From positions 1-34,477 of the forward strand of contig DGUI01000020.1 of NCBI GenBank assembly GCA_002394605.1: 34,477 nucleotides of DNA. Direction: 5' to 3'. This document shows, piece after piece, positions 1 to 7,721 of this stretch (positions are counted from its first letter, which is position 1; each line of letters starts with the position of its first letter). The position numbers and the translations under genes were made by a program. The notes under the pieces are model-generated. The model had not been told where the DNA came from. It saw only the letters and a list, made by a program, of their open reading frames with translations, and ran no database searches. Origin of the DNA: Mageeibacillus sp. UBA4314 (GTDB lineage: Bacteria; Bacillota; Clostridia; Saccharofermentanales; Saccharofermentanaceae).

Positions 1-23
1 TCGGCCAGCTTGGGTACTTCTCC
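1..23 (-). tRNA. tRNA-Ser, 5' part only (cut by window start)
   Basis: Read on the minus strand, the 23 bases begin GGAGAAGTACCCAAGC and continue GGCCGA. This is the acceptor 5' strand and D-arm start typical of bacterial tRNA-Ser. The rest, including the anticodon, lies outside the window. It sits 51 bases downstream of the complete tRNA-Ser(GGA), with the same acceptor start GGAGAAG, so the two probably form a small serine tRNA cluster read from one promoter. A Leu tRNA is less likely from the acceptor sequence. Confidence 0.72.
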
Positions 24-74
24 AAAGTTAAAAAAGAATATTTAATTGTGCACCCGTCCCGGAAAAAGGAAAAG

Positions 75-164
75 CGGAGAAGGAGGGATTCGAACCCTCG
101 AAACCCTTTTGGGGTTTACACGATTTCCAGTCGTGCGCCCTCGACCAGGCTAGGCGACTTCTCC
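75..164 (-). tRNA. tRNA-Ser(GGA)
   Basis: The minus strand folds into a class II tRNA. A 7-bp acceptor stem pairs GGAGAAG with CTTCTCC. The anticodon stem CACGA/TCGTG carries loop CTGGAAA with anticodon GGA, which reads UCC and UCU serine codons. There is a long variable arm with an AAACCC/GGGTTT stem and a T arm GAGGG TTCGAAT CCCTC. The discriminator is G and no CCA is encoded. A promoter lies just upstream. Confidence 0.96.
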
Positions 165-183
165 GTGTGCTATTGCGCAGATT

Positions 184-212
184 ATTTTACTTGCTTTGCC
201 CATATTTGTCAA
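184..212 (-). promoter_or_regulatory. sigmaA promoter of the tRNA-Ser genes
   Basis: On the minus strand TTGACA (212-207) is followed after 17 bases by TAAAAT (189-184). The -10 box ends 19 bases before the tRNA-Ser(GGA) 5' end, leaving a leader of about a dozen bases. This is a near-consensus stable-RNA promoter. Confidence 0.72.
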
Positions 213-230
213 CATAATGAGGGCGCTTAG

Positions 231-239
231 TGTTATAAT
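231..239 (+). promoter_or_regulatory. extended -10 promoter for the lipoprotein gene
   Basis: TGTTATAAT is a perfect extended -10 element (TGn plus TATAAT) 47 bases ahead of the lipoprotein start. There is no good -35 box at 16-18 bases, which is acceptable for an extended -10 promoter. It is divergent from the tRNA-Ser promoter at 184-212. Confidence 0.45.
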
Positions 240-286
240 GCATTGTCGTTGTTTGGCTAATCTATAGAGTTGGAAGGATACTATTG

Positions 287-805
287 ATGAACGGTTCAAG
301 AGTTTTGCGCATCCTGATCGCGGGATTGATGATATTTAGCATTTTCGCAATGGCCGGCTGCAAGGAAGATATTCCTGCCTACGAGAATATCGTGAAGGCC
401 ATAGATACATACCGTACAAACTACTTTGAATACTGCAAGAACCCCGATGACAACAGGGTCACGGTGACCACTGAATCTGCCATAAGGCCGGACGGAACGC
501 CGTGCAGATCGTATTATGTAAAGTCTTCTGACGGCAAGTACATGTCCGTTAACCTTGAGTATGAGAAGGACGGAACGACGATGGTGGACGAGTATTACTA
601 CCTGTCAGACAAGGCTGTCTATATCGCCAATTCATACCTGGACAGCACCTCGAACTCTCCCGTGGTCACACAGTACTATGTCTGGAACGGCAAGGTGTAT
701 CTGATAGACGATCAGTCTTCTTCACTTAAGGAAGCTGACGGTTCCGTTACGGAGGGGTTCTATACTTCTTTTGATAAGCTTGCAGAAGCTTACGGACCTA
801 AATAA
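287..805 (+). CDS. small secreted lipoprotein, function unknown
   Basis: The ORF encodes 172 residues from ATG 287. A ribosome binding site GGAAGGA (272-278) lies at good spacing; an in-frame TTG at 284 is possible but less likely. The N-terminus is a lipoprotein signal: a few basic residues, a hydrophobic stretch, then the lipobox MAGC with the lipidated Cys at residue 25. The mature part is rich in Tyr, Ser, Thr and Asp, with alternating polar and aromatic residues that suggest a beta-rich fold exposed outside the membrane. I do not recognise the family. It ends 14 bases before azlC on the same strand and is probably co-transcribed with it, but nothing links it functionally to amino acid export. 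Confidence 0.82.
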   Translation: MNGSRVLRILIAGLMIFSIFAMAGCKEDIPAYENIVKAIDTYRTNYFEYCKNPDDNRVTVTTESAIRPDGTPCRSYYVKSSDGKYMSVNLEYEKDGTTMVDEYYYLSDKAVYIANSYLDSTSNSPVVTQYYVWNGKVYLIDDQSSSLKEADGSVTEGFYTSFDKLAEAYGPK

Positions 806-819
806 AGATAAGGCTGATA

Positions 820-1527
820 ATGGATTTCAGGAACGGTGTCAAAGACGGACTGGCAATAGGACTCGGATACCTCTCGGTATCCATTTCTTTTGGCATACTT
901 GCCGTAACAAACGGTCTGTCCTGGTGGCAGGCTGTTCTTGTATCACTTACCAATCTGACATCAGCCGGTCAGGTCGCAGGTGTCGGGATCATGGCTTCTG
1001 GCGGCTCGCTTATCGAGATGGCGGTCGCAACACTTGTCATCAATCTCCGGTATTCTCTGATGGGAATATCGCTGTCACAAAAGACGGATGAGACCATGAA
1101 TACACCGGCAAGGCTGTACTCCGGATTCTTTATTACCGATGAGATCTTCGGAGTGGCTTCCTCCAAGGATGGCCGGATATCCTTCAAATACATGCGCGGC
1201 ATCGGACTTCTCCCCATCGCCGGATGGACCCTGGGAACCCTTATCGGCGCAGTCCTCGGGAACATCCTTCCGGATATCGTTACATGTGCTCTCTCGATCG
1301 CGATCTACGGCATGTTCATAGCGATCGTTATCCCGGCATCACGCAAGTCCCGGGGTGTGCTCATCGTATCCGTCATATCCTCTTTACTCGCAACAGTCTT
1401 CTACTATGTTCCCGTGCTCAGGGAAAACATATCTTCAGGGTTTGCGACAATAATCTGCGCTGTCACAGCGGCTCTTACAGGTGCATTCCTTATGCCTTCA
1501 GGAGAAAAGGAGGAGAACAATGGATAA
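820..1527 (+). CDS. azlC: AzlC family branched-chain amino acid exporter subunit
   Basis: This 235-residue polytopic membrane protein matches the AzlC family in length and layout. Near the N-terminus is a conserved segment around residues 10-55 (SVSISFGILA, then LTSAGQ), followed by LVINLRYSLMG at about 75-85 and FITDEIF at about 107, all typical of AzlC. With AzlD it forms a two-component exporter of branched-chain amino acids and some analogues, such as 4-azaleucine in Bacillus subtilis. The start ATG 820 is preceded only by a weak GATAAGG site. The C-terminus overlaps azlD by 8 bases. The substrate here is inferred from the family. Confidence 0.9.
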   Translation: MDFRNGVKDGLAIGLGYLSVSISFGILAVTNGLSWWQAVLVSLTNLTSAGQVAGVGIMASGGSLIEMAVATLVINLRYSLMGISLSQKTDETMNTPARLYSGFFITDEIFGVASSKDGRISFKYMRGIGLLPIAGWTLGTLIGAVLGNILPDIVTCALSIAIYGMFIAIVIPASRKSRGVLIVSVISSLLATVFYYVPVLRENISSGFATIICAVTAALTGAFLMPSGEKEENNG

Positions 1528-1843
1528 CCGTATCTTCTTCCCCCTTCTCGCTGTTATGGTCCTGGTGACATATCTGATCCGCGCCGTTCCTTTCGTGCTG
1601 TTCCGCAGGAAGATCACGAATCCCCAGATCAGGGCTTTCTTTGAGTACATCCCCTACACAGTGCTGTCAGCAATGACTTTCCCTGCGATACTCTACTCGA
1701 CCGCTTCCGTATATAGTGCCGTGGCGGGCATGGCCGTCGCACTCATACTCTCATGGAAGAATAAGAGCCTTCTGTTTGTTGCCATCGCGGCAAGTGTCAC
1801 GGCACTCATAGTGGATCTGATACTAAAGTTGCCGACATTATGA
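1520..1843 (+). CDS. azlD: AzlD family transporter subunit
   Basis: A 107-residue protein from ATG 1520, chosen because AAAGGAGGAG (1505-1514) sits just upstream. A longer reading from 1481 would lie inside azlC and lacks such a site. It has four hydrophobic segments and the family features VTYLIRAVPF near residue 15 and FEYIPYTVLSAMTFP near residue 45. It is the small partner of AzlC in branched-chain amino acid efflux. The 8-base overlap with azlC implies translational coupling. The tRNA-Thr promoter is embedded in the last codons of this gene. Confidence 0.9.
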   Translation: MDNRIFFPLLAVMVLVTYLIRAVPFVLFRRKITNPQIRAFFEYIPYTVLSAMTFPAILYSTASVYSAVAGMAVALILSWKNKSLLFVAIAASVTALIVDLILKLPTL

Positions 1844-1857
1844 GTTTGTGATATACT
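1829..1857 (+). promoter_or_regulatory. promoter of tRNA-Thr
   Basis: TTGCCG (1829-1834) is followed after 17 bases by TATACT (1852-1857), itself preceded by TGA, which gives an extended -10. It overlaps the azlD stop codon and lies about 20 bases before the tRNA, so the tRNA can be transcribed independently of azlCD. Confidence 0.62.
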
Positions 1858-1877
1858 CTTCTTCGCAATAGCGATAC

Positions 1878-1953
1878 GCCTCTATAGCTCAGTAGGTAGA
1901 GCGCATCCATGGTAAGGATGAGGTCGCCGGTTCGATCCCGGCTGGAGGCTCCA
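1878..1953 (+). tRNA. tRNA-Thr(GGT)
   Basis: Acceptor GCCTCTA pairs with TGGAGGC. The D arm is GCTCAGTAGGTAGAGC. The anticodon stem CATCC/GGATG encloses ATGGTAA with anticodon GGT (Thr, ACC/ACU codons), and the T arm is CCGG TTCGATC CCGG. The 3' CCA is encoded (1951-1953), unlike tRNA-Ser(GGA) at 75-164. Confidence 0.96.
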
Positions 1954-1960
1954 ATACTTA

Positions 1961-1986
1961 TAACCCCATGCTCAGGCATGGGGTTA
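1961..1986. terminator. 11-bp hairpin between tRNA-Thr and the XRE-AbrB gene
   Basis: TAACCCCATGC (1961-1971), loop TCAG, then GCATGGGGTTA (1976-1986) form a perfect 11-bp stem with a tetraloop. It lies between two convergent units, tRNA-Thr on plus and the regulator on minus. The T-run after the stem is poor on both sides, so it is a plausible but atypical bidirectional terminator. Confidence 0.5.
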
Positions 1987-1998
1987 CTTAATTCAGGT

Positions 1999-2421
1999 TC
2001 ATTCCAGTTTCTTCCTTATCCTGTTTGCAAGATCAAGAAAACTCTTGGCTTTGACCACGGCAAGTCCCTGACCTTCATCTCCGAGCACAACCAACTGATC
2101 CCCGGGTTTGATGTCAAACACCTTGCGTGCTTTGGCAGGAATCACGATCTGGCCTTTGTCACCCACCGTGACAATTCCAAAAAGATGCTTACCCTTGGGC
2201 GGAACATCCAGCCCAAGATTCTCGTCTGAAGAATAATTCGCAAGGTCGTCCAAAGAGACTCCAAATAGATCTGCTATGATCTTGCATTTCTCCAGGTCTG
2301 GAATCGAGTCGCCTGACTCCCACTTTGCAACCGACTGTCTTGTGACTCCGACAGCATCTGCCAGATCCTCCTGTGTCATGCCGTGATATTTGCGCAATTG
2401 AACGAGGTTATCCTTTAGCAT
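1999..2421 (-). CDS. XRE-family HTH regulator with C-terminal AbrB domain
   Basis: This 140-residue DNA-binding protein starts at ATG 2421, where GGAGG (2428-2432) fits. Longer in-frame readings extend into the upstream gene without a ribosome site. Residues about 1-58 form a HTH_3 (Cro/CI type) domain with the pattern MTQEDLADAVGVTRQSVAKWE. Residues about 85-130 form a SpoVT/AbrB swapped-hairpin domain, with VGDKGQIVIPAKARKVF then LGDEGQG. Such fusions are known in Clostridia. It overlaps the end of the acyltransferase gene by 14 bases and is coupled to it, so it may control that gene or its own operon. The target is unknown. Confidence 0.88.
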   Translation of the reverse strand: MLKDNLVQLRKYHGMTQEDLADAVGVTRQSVAKWESGDSIPDLEKCKIIADLFGVSLDDLANYSSDENLGLDVPPKGKHLFGIVTVGDKGQIVIPAKARKVFDIKPGDQLVVLGDEGQGLAVVKAKSFLDLANRIRKKLE

Positions 2422-3499
2422 TTTCCGCCTCCTTTTTCTTGCTGATGCCGAGTACTGCCCAGCGCCAGAATGGTATCCGTGATATGAATGCATTGAGCAG
2501 ATATGCCCCTCCGAATCCTGCTGCTGCAGTCAGGATATAGCCTGCTACGGGCGGAACCAGGCCAGGCTTTGCTATGTAAAGTGCAAATGCCGAGATCCCC
2601 AGGTAGTGGAATACATAAAGTCCAAAACTTCTCTTTGTCATCCACTCTGTAAAACCGTTGCTTACATCGCCATACTTAGCCATTCCTCCGAGGAACGCAA
2701 GGCTTGCAAAGTAGCTGTATAACAGGAAATGCGGTGCCTTATATATTGGATCGTCTGCGTAGTTATAACCGAAAAACATCCAGCAGAACAAAACACAAAG
2801 CACGACTGATGCAACCAGAAATAACATGAACCACTTCTTAAGCACTTCAATAACCTCGTCGTGTGAAAACACGAAATAACCCAGAAGGAACACGAAGAAA
2901 TAGAGCCCGAACCTGTAGACGACAATGATCGGCGTGTTAAGTATCTGCCCTGCTCCCCAAACGAGCGGAGCAAACAGAAGGATCGCGGTGATCCCTGTCT
3001 TTTTGCAGAGGTTCCAGAGACGGTCCTTTTCGACTTTGCGGATAAGAACAAGAGCAAGCGAGAAGAGCCAGAGCATCTGGATATACCACAAAACGCCGAT
3101 GCCGCTCAGTATTGTCGCGATGACAATACCAACCGCCGGCATTCCGGACTGAGCGGTTACTCCTGAGATAGATGCATTGATATAACCCTGAATGAACTGA
3201 AATGCTACAAGACCGATCGTGCACGGGACGAGGAGTTTTGCCGTCCTGCTCCTGATAAATTCCTTATGGGAGTGCTTATCGAGATAGAGGCGGGAACTGA
3301 TTCCCGACACGATGAAGAGCAGCGGCATGATCCATGGATAAACGATGTATTGGAACAGGTCCTGATACTGAACTTCCATCCGTGTGATCCTGCCAGTCAC
3401 ACCGGCAATCCCCTCTGCATTGTACATATAGATAACATGGTAAATAACGACTATTGCTACCGTTACCCATCTGATGTTGTCCAAATAGTGTTTTCTCAT
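2408..3499 (-). CDS. acyltransferase-3 family membrane protein
   Basis: A 363-residue polytopic membrane protein of the Acyl_transf_3 (OafA/WecH-like) family. The N-terminus reads LDNIRWVTVAIVVIYHV, carrying the conserved His of the first transmembrane segment. About ten hydrophobic segments follow, ending in a basic tail. Family members move acetyl, succinyl or similar groups onto surface sugars or other exported substrates. The start ATG 3499 has an AGGTGGG site and its own promoter. It is the first gene of a two-gene unit with the XRE-AbrB regulator. The substrate cannot be told from the sequence. Confidence 0.87.
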   Translation of the reverse strand: MRKHYLDNIRWVTVAIVVIYHVIYMYNAEGIAGVTGRITRMEVQYQDLFQYIVYPWIMPLLFIVSGISSRLYLDKHSHKEFIRSRTAKLLVPCTIGLVAFQFIQGYINASISGVTAQSGMPAVGIVIATILSGIGVLWYIQMLWLFSLALVLIRKVEKDRLWNLCKKTGITAILLFAPLVWGAGQILNTPIIVVYRFGLYFFVFLLGYFVFSHDEVIEVLKKWFMLFLVASVVLCVLFCWMFFGYNYADDPIYKAPHFLLYSYFASLAFLGGMAKYGDVSNGFTEWMTKRSFGLYVFHYLGISAFALYIAKPGLVPPVAGYILTAAAGFGGAYLLNAFISRIPFWRWAVLGISKKKEAENAKG

Positions 3500-3521
3500 A
3501 TCTATCCCACCTTTGCAACTG

Positions 3522-3550
3522 ATTTTAACATAATTCTACTGGCAGCACAA
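3522..3550 (-). promoter_or_regulatory. promoter of the acyltransferase/XRE-AbrB unit
   Basis: On the minus strand TTGTGC (3550-3545) is followed after 17 bases by TAAAAT (3527-3522), preceded by TGT (extended -10). It lies about 23 bases from the start codon, so the leader is short. Confidence 0.55.
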
Positions 3551-3578
3551 CGGGATGTCTACCAACCGGGAATGACAA

Positions 3579-4736
3579 TCAGACACCCAAAATGTTAATA
3601 TCAGTTGCTTTTGTGTCAGGCAGGTATTCCGTTATGGTGACCGCTTCATTGTCAGTAAGTTCAGGAACCGGCTTGATCTTCTTGAGGAAAGCATCGAAGA
3701 ACTCAAGATGACACCTGCACATATTCTCATGGGCAACGTCCGCATCGAGCTTACCGACATAAAAGCCGATCCTGAGCCGGTACTTCATGTCTGAGAATCC
3801 AAGGTGCTTCATCTTATCGAAGACCACCTTATACACTTTTGAGGAGTGCTTAAGATACACGCGGGATACGATCCCCTCATTCTCCCTGCAGCTGATCTGC
3901 ATAAACGGCCTGTTCAGGACGGTATCCGTGTAGTCACCGAACAATGCTCCATCCATATTGATGCCGCATACAAAATCAGGATCCATAGTGCAAAGCCTGT
4001 ATGCCGTATCTCCCCCATAGGAATGTCCGGATGCTCCTATCCCGGCAGAGAAGTCTATCAGGTCTCCAAGATTCTCCCTGGCATATCTGACAGCGGCTTT
4101 CGTGTCCTTGACCCATTCATCGATCCTGTTCATCAGGAATGTTGAATATGACCTCTGGAAAGCATCGAAAGCCTCCGACAGTTCTTTGGCCGTCCCCTTC
4201 ATCTTTATCATCTTCATGTTTGCCCTAAGGCCCCTCCAATACGGATCAAGGGTCCTCTTATTGAAGGAACTGTCAAAGTAGACACAAGTACCGTCGTCAA
4301 ATTCAGCACAGACCGTCTCATACGGATGCCCTACGAGGATCACGACATAACCGTGCGATACAAGGTCGATGCACAGGTAAGAATTCGCTTCCCTGAATGA
4401 TCCGTAGGCGCAGCTGAACACAATGAGAGGAAACTTCTTTCCATTGGCCGCCGGAGCATTAAGGTAGCATTCGGATATGTTCTCGCCTCTTGCCTCTGCC
4501 TTGTCGTAATCGACCGGCAGCCTCATTACCTTCCGGAGCCCTGATGCCATATCGCGGGACATATACTGATGCTTCTTCAGTCCTTCGACCGAACTCCTGT
4601 CCACAGGATAATAGACTCTCGAAGGCACGCTTCTCATCTTACCCGGGTACAGGGTCTCCTCACGGTCATTAAAAACGGTAAAGGTAAAAGTCCCTACCGC
4701 ATATTCTCCTGTCGGCTGAGGTGTGTTCCTATTCAT
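3579..4736 (-). CDS. alpha/beta hydrolase, PAF-acetylhydrolase-like
   Basis: A 385-residue hydrolase without an obvious signal peptide. The nucleophile elbow GHSYGG has Ser239 as the expected catalytic residue. Upstream, FPLIVFSCAYGS at about residue 104 resembles the oxyanion-hole strand, and the downstream MKHLGFSDM resembles the catalytic-His motif of platelet-activating-factor acetylhydrolases. This family cleaves short acyl esters from phospholipids, and bacterial members often act on other esters. The gene follows the D-lactate dehydrogenase-like gene by 12 bases and is probably co-transcribed with it. The ribosome site is weak (GACGGAAT), consistent with coupling. The substrate is unknown. 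Confidence 0.8.
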   Translation of the reverse strand: MNRNTPQPTGEYAVGTFTFTVFNDREETLYPGKMRSVPSRVYYPVDRSSVEGLKKHQYMSRDMASGLRKVMRLPVDYDKAEARGENISECYLNAPAANGKKFPLIVFSCAYGSFREANSYLCIDLVSHGYVVILVGHPYETVCAEFDDGTCVYFDSSFNKRTLDPYWRGLRANMKMIKMKGTAKELSEAFDAFQRSYSTFLMNRIDEWVKDTKAAVRYARENLGDLIDFSAGIGASGHSYGGDTAYRLCTMDPDFVCGINMDGALFGDYTDTVLNRPFMQISCRENEGIVSRVYLKHSSKVYKVVFDKMKHLGFSDMKYRLRIGFYVGKLDADVAHENMCRCHLEFFDAFLKKIKPVPELTDNEAVTITEYLPDTKATDINILGV

Positions 4737-4748
4737 CTGATCATTCCG

Positions 4749-5783
4749 TCAGAAGCATCTCTGCTTCCTTGCCTTCTTGCATGCCTCAACATCGCCGCAG
4801 CGGTAGCAGAGTTCATTATCGCAGATCCCGTCATTCTCAAAACATGACAAGATGTTCTTAACGGTCGTATCAGCGATATTTCCCAACGCTTCTTCGGTCA
4901 GGAAAGCCTGGTGTGAAGTCACGATGACATTCGGCATCGATATGAGCCTCGACAGAAGATCATCATTTAATATGTGACCTGATCTGTCTTCAAAGAAGAT
5001 ATCTGCTTCCTCCTCGTAAACGTCGAGGCATGCGGCGCCGACTTTACGGGCCTTGATGCCTTCGAGCAATGCCTCCGCATCGATCAGCGCGCCCCTTGAA
5101 GTGTTTACGATGACAACGCCCTTCTTCATCTTTGATATGGCATCGCTTCCTATCATGTGGCGCGTCTCTTCCGTGAGCGGACAGTGCAGTGAGATGATGT
5201 CACTCCTGGTAAAGAGCTCATCGAGATCAACGTATTCTATCCCGCTGTCAGGGACGGGGAACTTATCGAAAGCGATCACATGCATGCCGAATCCTCTGCA
5301 TATGTCGATAAAGATCCTTCCGATCTTGCCTGTTCCGACAACGCCCACGGTCTTCCCGTGGAAATCAAATCCCGTGAGTCCGTTCAGGGAGAAATTGAAG
5401 TCCCTTGTCCTGTTATAAGCCTTATGGATCCTTCTGACAGAAGCAAGCAGAAGGGCCGCGGCATGTTCTGCAACGGCATAAGGAGAGTATGCGGGAACAT
5501 GAGACACATGGATCTTGCCGAAAGCGTGCTTGACATCGACATTGTTGTAGCCGGCACACCTTAATGCGATCATCCTGACTCCGAATTCGTACAGCTTATC
5601 TATTACTTCTGCATTGACCGTATCGTTGACGAAAACGCACACGGCATCACAACCCTTTGCAAGGTCAGCCGTATCTGCCGTGAGCTTGGTCTCGAGGAAC
5701 TTGAACTCGATCTCACTGCTTCCTGTCTTCTCAAATGATGCCCTGTCGTATTCCTTTGTATCGTAAAATGCTACTTTGATCAC
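4749..5783 (-). CDS. D-2-hydroxyacid dehydrogenase, D-lactate dehydrogenase type
   Basis: A 344-residue NAD-dependent enzyme starting at GTG 5783 with AAGGAG six bases upstream. The Rossmann motif is VVGTGKIG (residues 148-155). The expected catalytic residues are present: Arg230 in NTSRG, Glu near 259 in DVYEEEA, and His291 in TSHQAF. The DVYEEEA...FFED pattern points to the D-lactate dehydrogenase branch, which reduces pyruvate to D-lactate with NADH. The last 25 residues are unusual: Cys at 321, 326, 329, 335 and 343 within a basic tail, which ordinary D-lactate dehydrogenases lack. Related 2-hydroxyacid substrates remain possible. Confidence 0.88.
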   Translation of the reverse strand: MIKVAFYDTKEYDRASFEKTGSSEIEFKFLETKLTADTADLAKGCDAVCVFVNDTVNAEVIDKLYEFGVRMIALRCAGYNNVDVKHAFGKIHVSHVPAYSPYAVAEHAAALLLASVRRIHKAYNRTRDFNFSLNGLTGFDFHGKTVGVVGTGKIGRIFIDICRGFGMHVIAFDKFPVPDSGIEYVDLDELFTRSDIISLHCPLTEETRHMIGSDAISKMKKGVVIVNTSRGALIDAEALLEGIKARKVGAACLDVYEEEADIFFEDRSGHILNDDLLSRLISMPNVIVTSHQAFLTEEALGNIADTTVKNILSCFENDGICDNELCYRCGDVEACKKARKQRCF

Positions 5784-5804
5784 AGTAAACTCCTTATCTT
5801 ATAC

Positions 5805-5821
5805 GCATCTATCTCAGATGC
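5805..5821. promoter_or_regulatory. inverted repeat in the ldh-like gene leader
   Basis: GCATCT, five bases, then AGATGC form a perfect 6-bp inverted repeat between the predicted transcription start and the GTG start. It could be an operator or a small leader hairpin. It does not match the Rex consensus. Confidence 0.35.
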
Positions 5822-5834
5822 TTTCTTCCCTGCT

Positions 5835-5864
5835 ATTTTACAGGAAAGAGGATTGATGCCACAA
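5835..5864 (-). promoter_or_regulatory. promoter of the D-LDH/hydrolase unit
   Basis: On the minus strand TTGTGG (5864-5859), 18 bases, then TAAAAT (5840-5835). It is back to back with the promoter of the signalling island, whose -35 begins at 5871. Confidence 0.5.
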
Positions 5865-5870
5865 TGATAT

Positions 5871-5900
5871 TTGTTAATTTCGGGGTGGTTATATTATAAT
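5871..5900 (+). promoter_or_regulatory. promoter of the three-gene signalling island
   Basis: TTGTTA (5871-5876), 18 bases, TATAAT (5895-5900). A second TATAAT follows at 5903-5908. The start codon is at 5946, so the leader is about 40 bases and AT-rich. Confidence 0.5.
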
Positions 5901-5945
5901 TTTATAATCAGGATAATTATTTTAATGATCCGAAGGAGAATCTTT

Positions 5946-7703
5946 ATGGCAAAATGGATAATGGTCGTTGATGACGATGTCACGAACCTGCAGATGGCAG
6001 GACATATCTTGAGCAAGAACAATATGAGGGTAACGGCACTCAAATCGGGCCGTGCCCTTCTGGATTACATAGACAGCAAGGGCGTCCCGGATCTTATTCT
6101 TCTCGATATCAAGATGCCGGAGATGGATGGTTTTGAGACTCTTAAGAGGCTCCGCGCTCTCGAACAGGAGAAGAGCCTGTCCGAGACACCCGTTATCTTC
6201 CTGACGGCATCTGAAGACAGTGATACCGAGACAAGAGGCTTTGAGGAAGGCGTATCCGACTATGTCAGGAAGCCGTTTAACCCTGACGTGCTCCTCCGCC
6301 GCATAGAGAATGTCGTGTCGATGCAGAGCGAGATGAAGTCTCTTAAGGATGAGGCAACGACCGATAAGCTGACAGGTCTCATCAACAAGGCTGCAACAGT
6401 CGTTGAACTCTCCAAGATGTGTTCAGACACGGCAGGATGCCTGATGATGATCGACCTTGACTCATTCAAGCTCGTCAACGACATCTATGGCCATGAGATG
6501 GGTGACAAAGTGCTCATCTCTTTCGCGGACATAATCAGAGGCACCATCACGGAAGGCAGCAAGGCCGGAAGGATCGGCGGAGATGAATTCGTATCTTTCT
6601 GCAAGGGCGTCGCAACTGAAGAGCAGGTATCGGATATCACAAAGCAGCTTAATGAGAAGCTGCTGGCTTCCGCGAAGGAACTTATGGGTGAGGACATGAA
6701 TATCCCGCTCGGCGTGTCAGTCGGTGCCATCATGGTCCCCAAGTACGGCAATGACTACACTTCACTGCTCAAGCTCGCGGACAAGGCACTCTATAAGGTC
6801 AAGAAGAACGGTAAGCACGGATATGCGATGTACTCCTCAGAATCATTCAAGGAGGACGGAACATCGAACCAGACTATAGGTGAACTGTCGGAGATCCTCG
6901 GAGAACGTAATATCAGTGATGTTGCGATGCAGCTCGATATGGATGCTTTCTCATATGTATACAGATACGTGATACGTTATGTGGAACGTCACAAGACAAC
7001 GGCCTGCAAACTCCTCTTCACACTCGAAGCATCAGAAGGAACTGATGAGCAGGCATATACCGATGCCTGTGATGAGTTTGGCAATCACGTGAGGATGTCA
7101 CTGCGCAAGTCTGACATCATGACGAGGAACAGGACAAATCAGTATTATGTATTCTTTACCGAATTCCGTGAGGATTATGTCGAGAGAGTCGTCAGCAAGA
7201 TCATAGACGATTGGTACGGGTCCAAAGGACATATCGTTGACATCACATATGATACGGAATTCGTAAGGCACAGCAGCACCGGCAAGCCCTTGTCATTCGA
7301 GGACAAGCATGTACTGATGGTCGACGATGACATGATCAATCTCAAACTTGCCGAGAAGGCTCTGAACGAGGGCGGAATACGTGTTACGAGCCTCACTTCC
7401 GGCGATGCGCTCCTCGAGTATATCGACAATAACGAAGTGCTTCCCGATCTCATCCTCCTTGACATCAAGATGCCGGGAATGGATGGTTATGAGACGATGA
7501 GCAGGCTTATCGGCAAAGGACCCGACGTTGCGAAGATACCCGTTATATTCCTTACGGCAGATGAGAGCGACGGAGCAGAAGTCAAGGGGTTGGAACTCGG
7601 CGCCATGGATTTCCTGAGGAAGCCTTTTGTTCCTGAGATCTTAAGGCTTCGCGTCAACCATATACTCGAACTTGTTATGCTTAGGAAGAGATATCACAGA
7701 TAA
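5946..7703 (+). CDS. REC-GGDEF-(GGDEF-like)-REC response regulator
   Basis: A 585-residue cytoplasmic protein from ATG 5946, chosen because AAGGAG (5932-5937) fits; the upstream in-frame extension is the AT-rich promoter. Residues about 3-125 are a receiver with Asp9-11, phosphoacceptor Asp54 and RKPF. Residues about 138-300 are a GGDEF domain with intact GGDEF at 211-215, so diguanylate cyclase activity (2 GTP to c-di-GMP) is expected. The RxxD inhibitory site is absent. Residues about 315-445 form a region without motifs, possibly a decayed GGDEF-like domain. Residues about 456-575 are a second receiver, very like the first, with Asp460-462 and phosphoacceptor Asp506. It is probably phosphorylated by the kinases downstream and has no DNA-binding domain. 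Confidence 0.92.
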   Translation: MAKWIMVVDDDVTNLQMAGHILSKNNMRVTALKSGRALLDYIDSKGVPDLILLDIKMPEMDGFETLKRLRALEQEKSLSETPVIFLTASEDSDTETRGFEEGVSDYVRKPFNPDVLLRRIENVVSMQSEMKSLKDEATTDKLTGLINKAATVVELSKMCSDTAGCLMMIDLDSFKLVNDIYGHEMGDKVLISFADIIRGTITEGSKAGRIGGDEFVSFCKGVATEEQVSDITKQLNEKLLASAKELMGEDMNIPLGVSVGAIMVPKYGNDYTSLLKLADKALYKVKKNGKHGYAMYSSESFKEDGTSNQTIGELSEILGERNISDVAMQLDMDAFSYVYRYVIRYVERHKTTACKLLFTLEASEGTDEQAYTDACDEFGNHVRMSLRKSDIMTRNRTNQYYVFFTEFREDYVERVVSKIIDDWYGSKGHIVDITYDTEFVRHSSTGKPLSFEDKHVLMVDDDMINLKLAEKALNEGGIRVTSLTSGDALLEYIDNNEVLPDLILLDIKMPGMDGYETMSRLIGKGPDVAKIPVIFLTADESDGAEVKGLELGAMDFLRKPFVPEILRLRVNHILELVMLRKRYHR

Positions 7704-7721
7704 TACCGAGGTGGCACATCT

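Noticed and set aside
48..230. Plus-strand ORF of 60 residues at the window start
   Set aside because: It runs across the tRNA-Ser gene in antisense and has no start site support.
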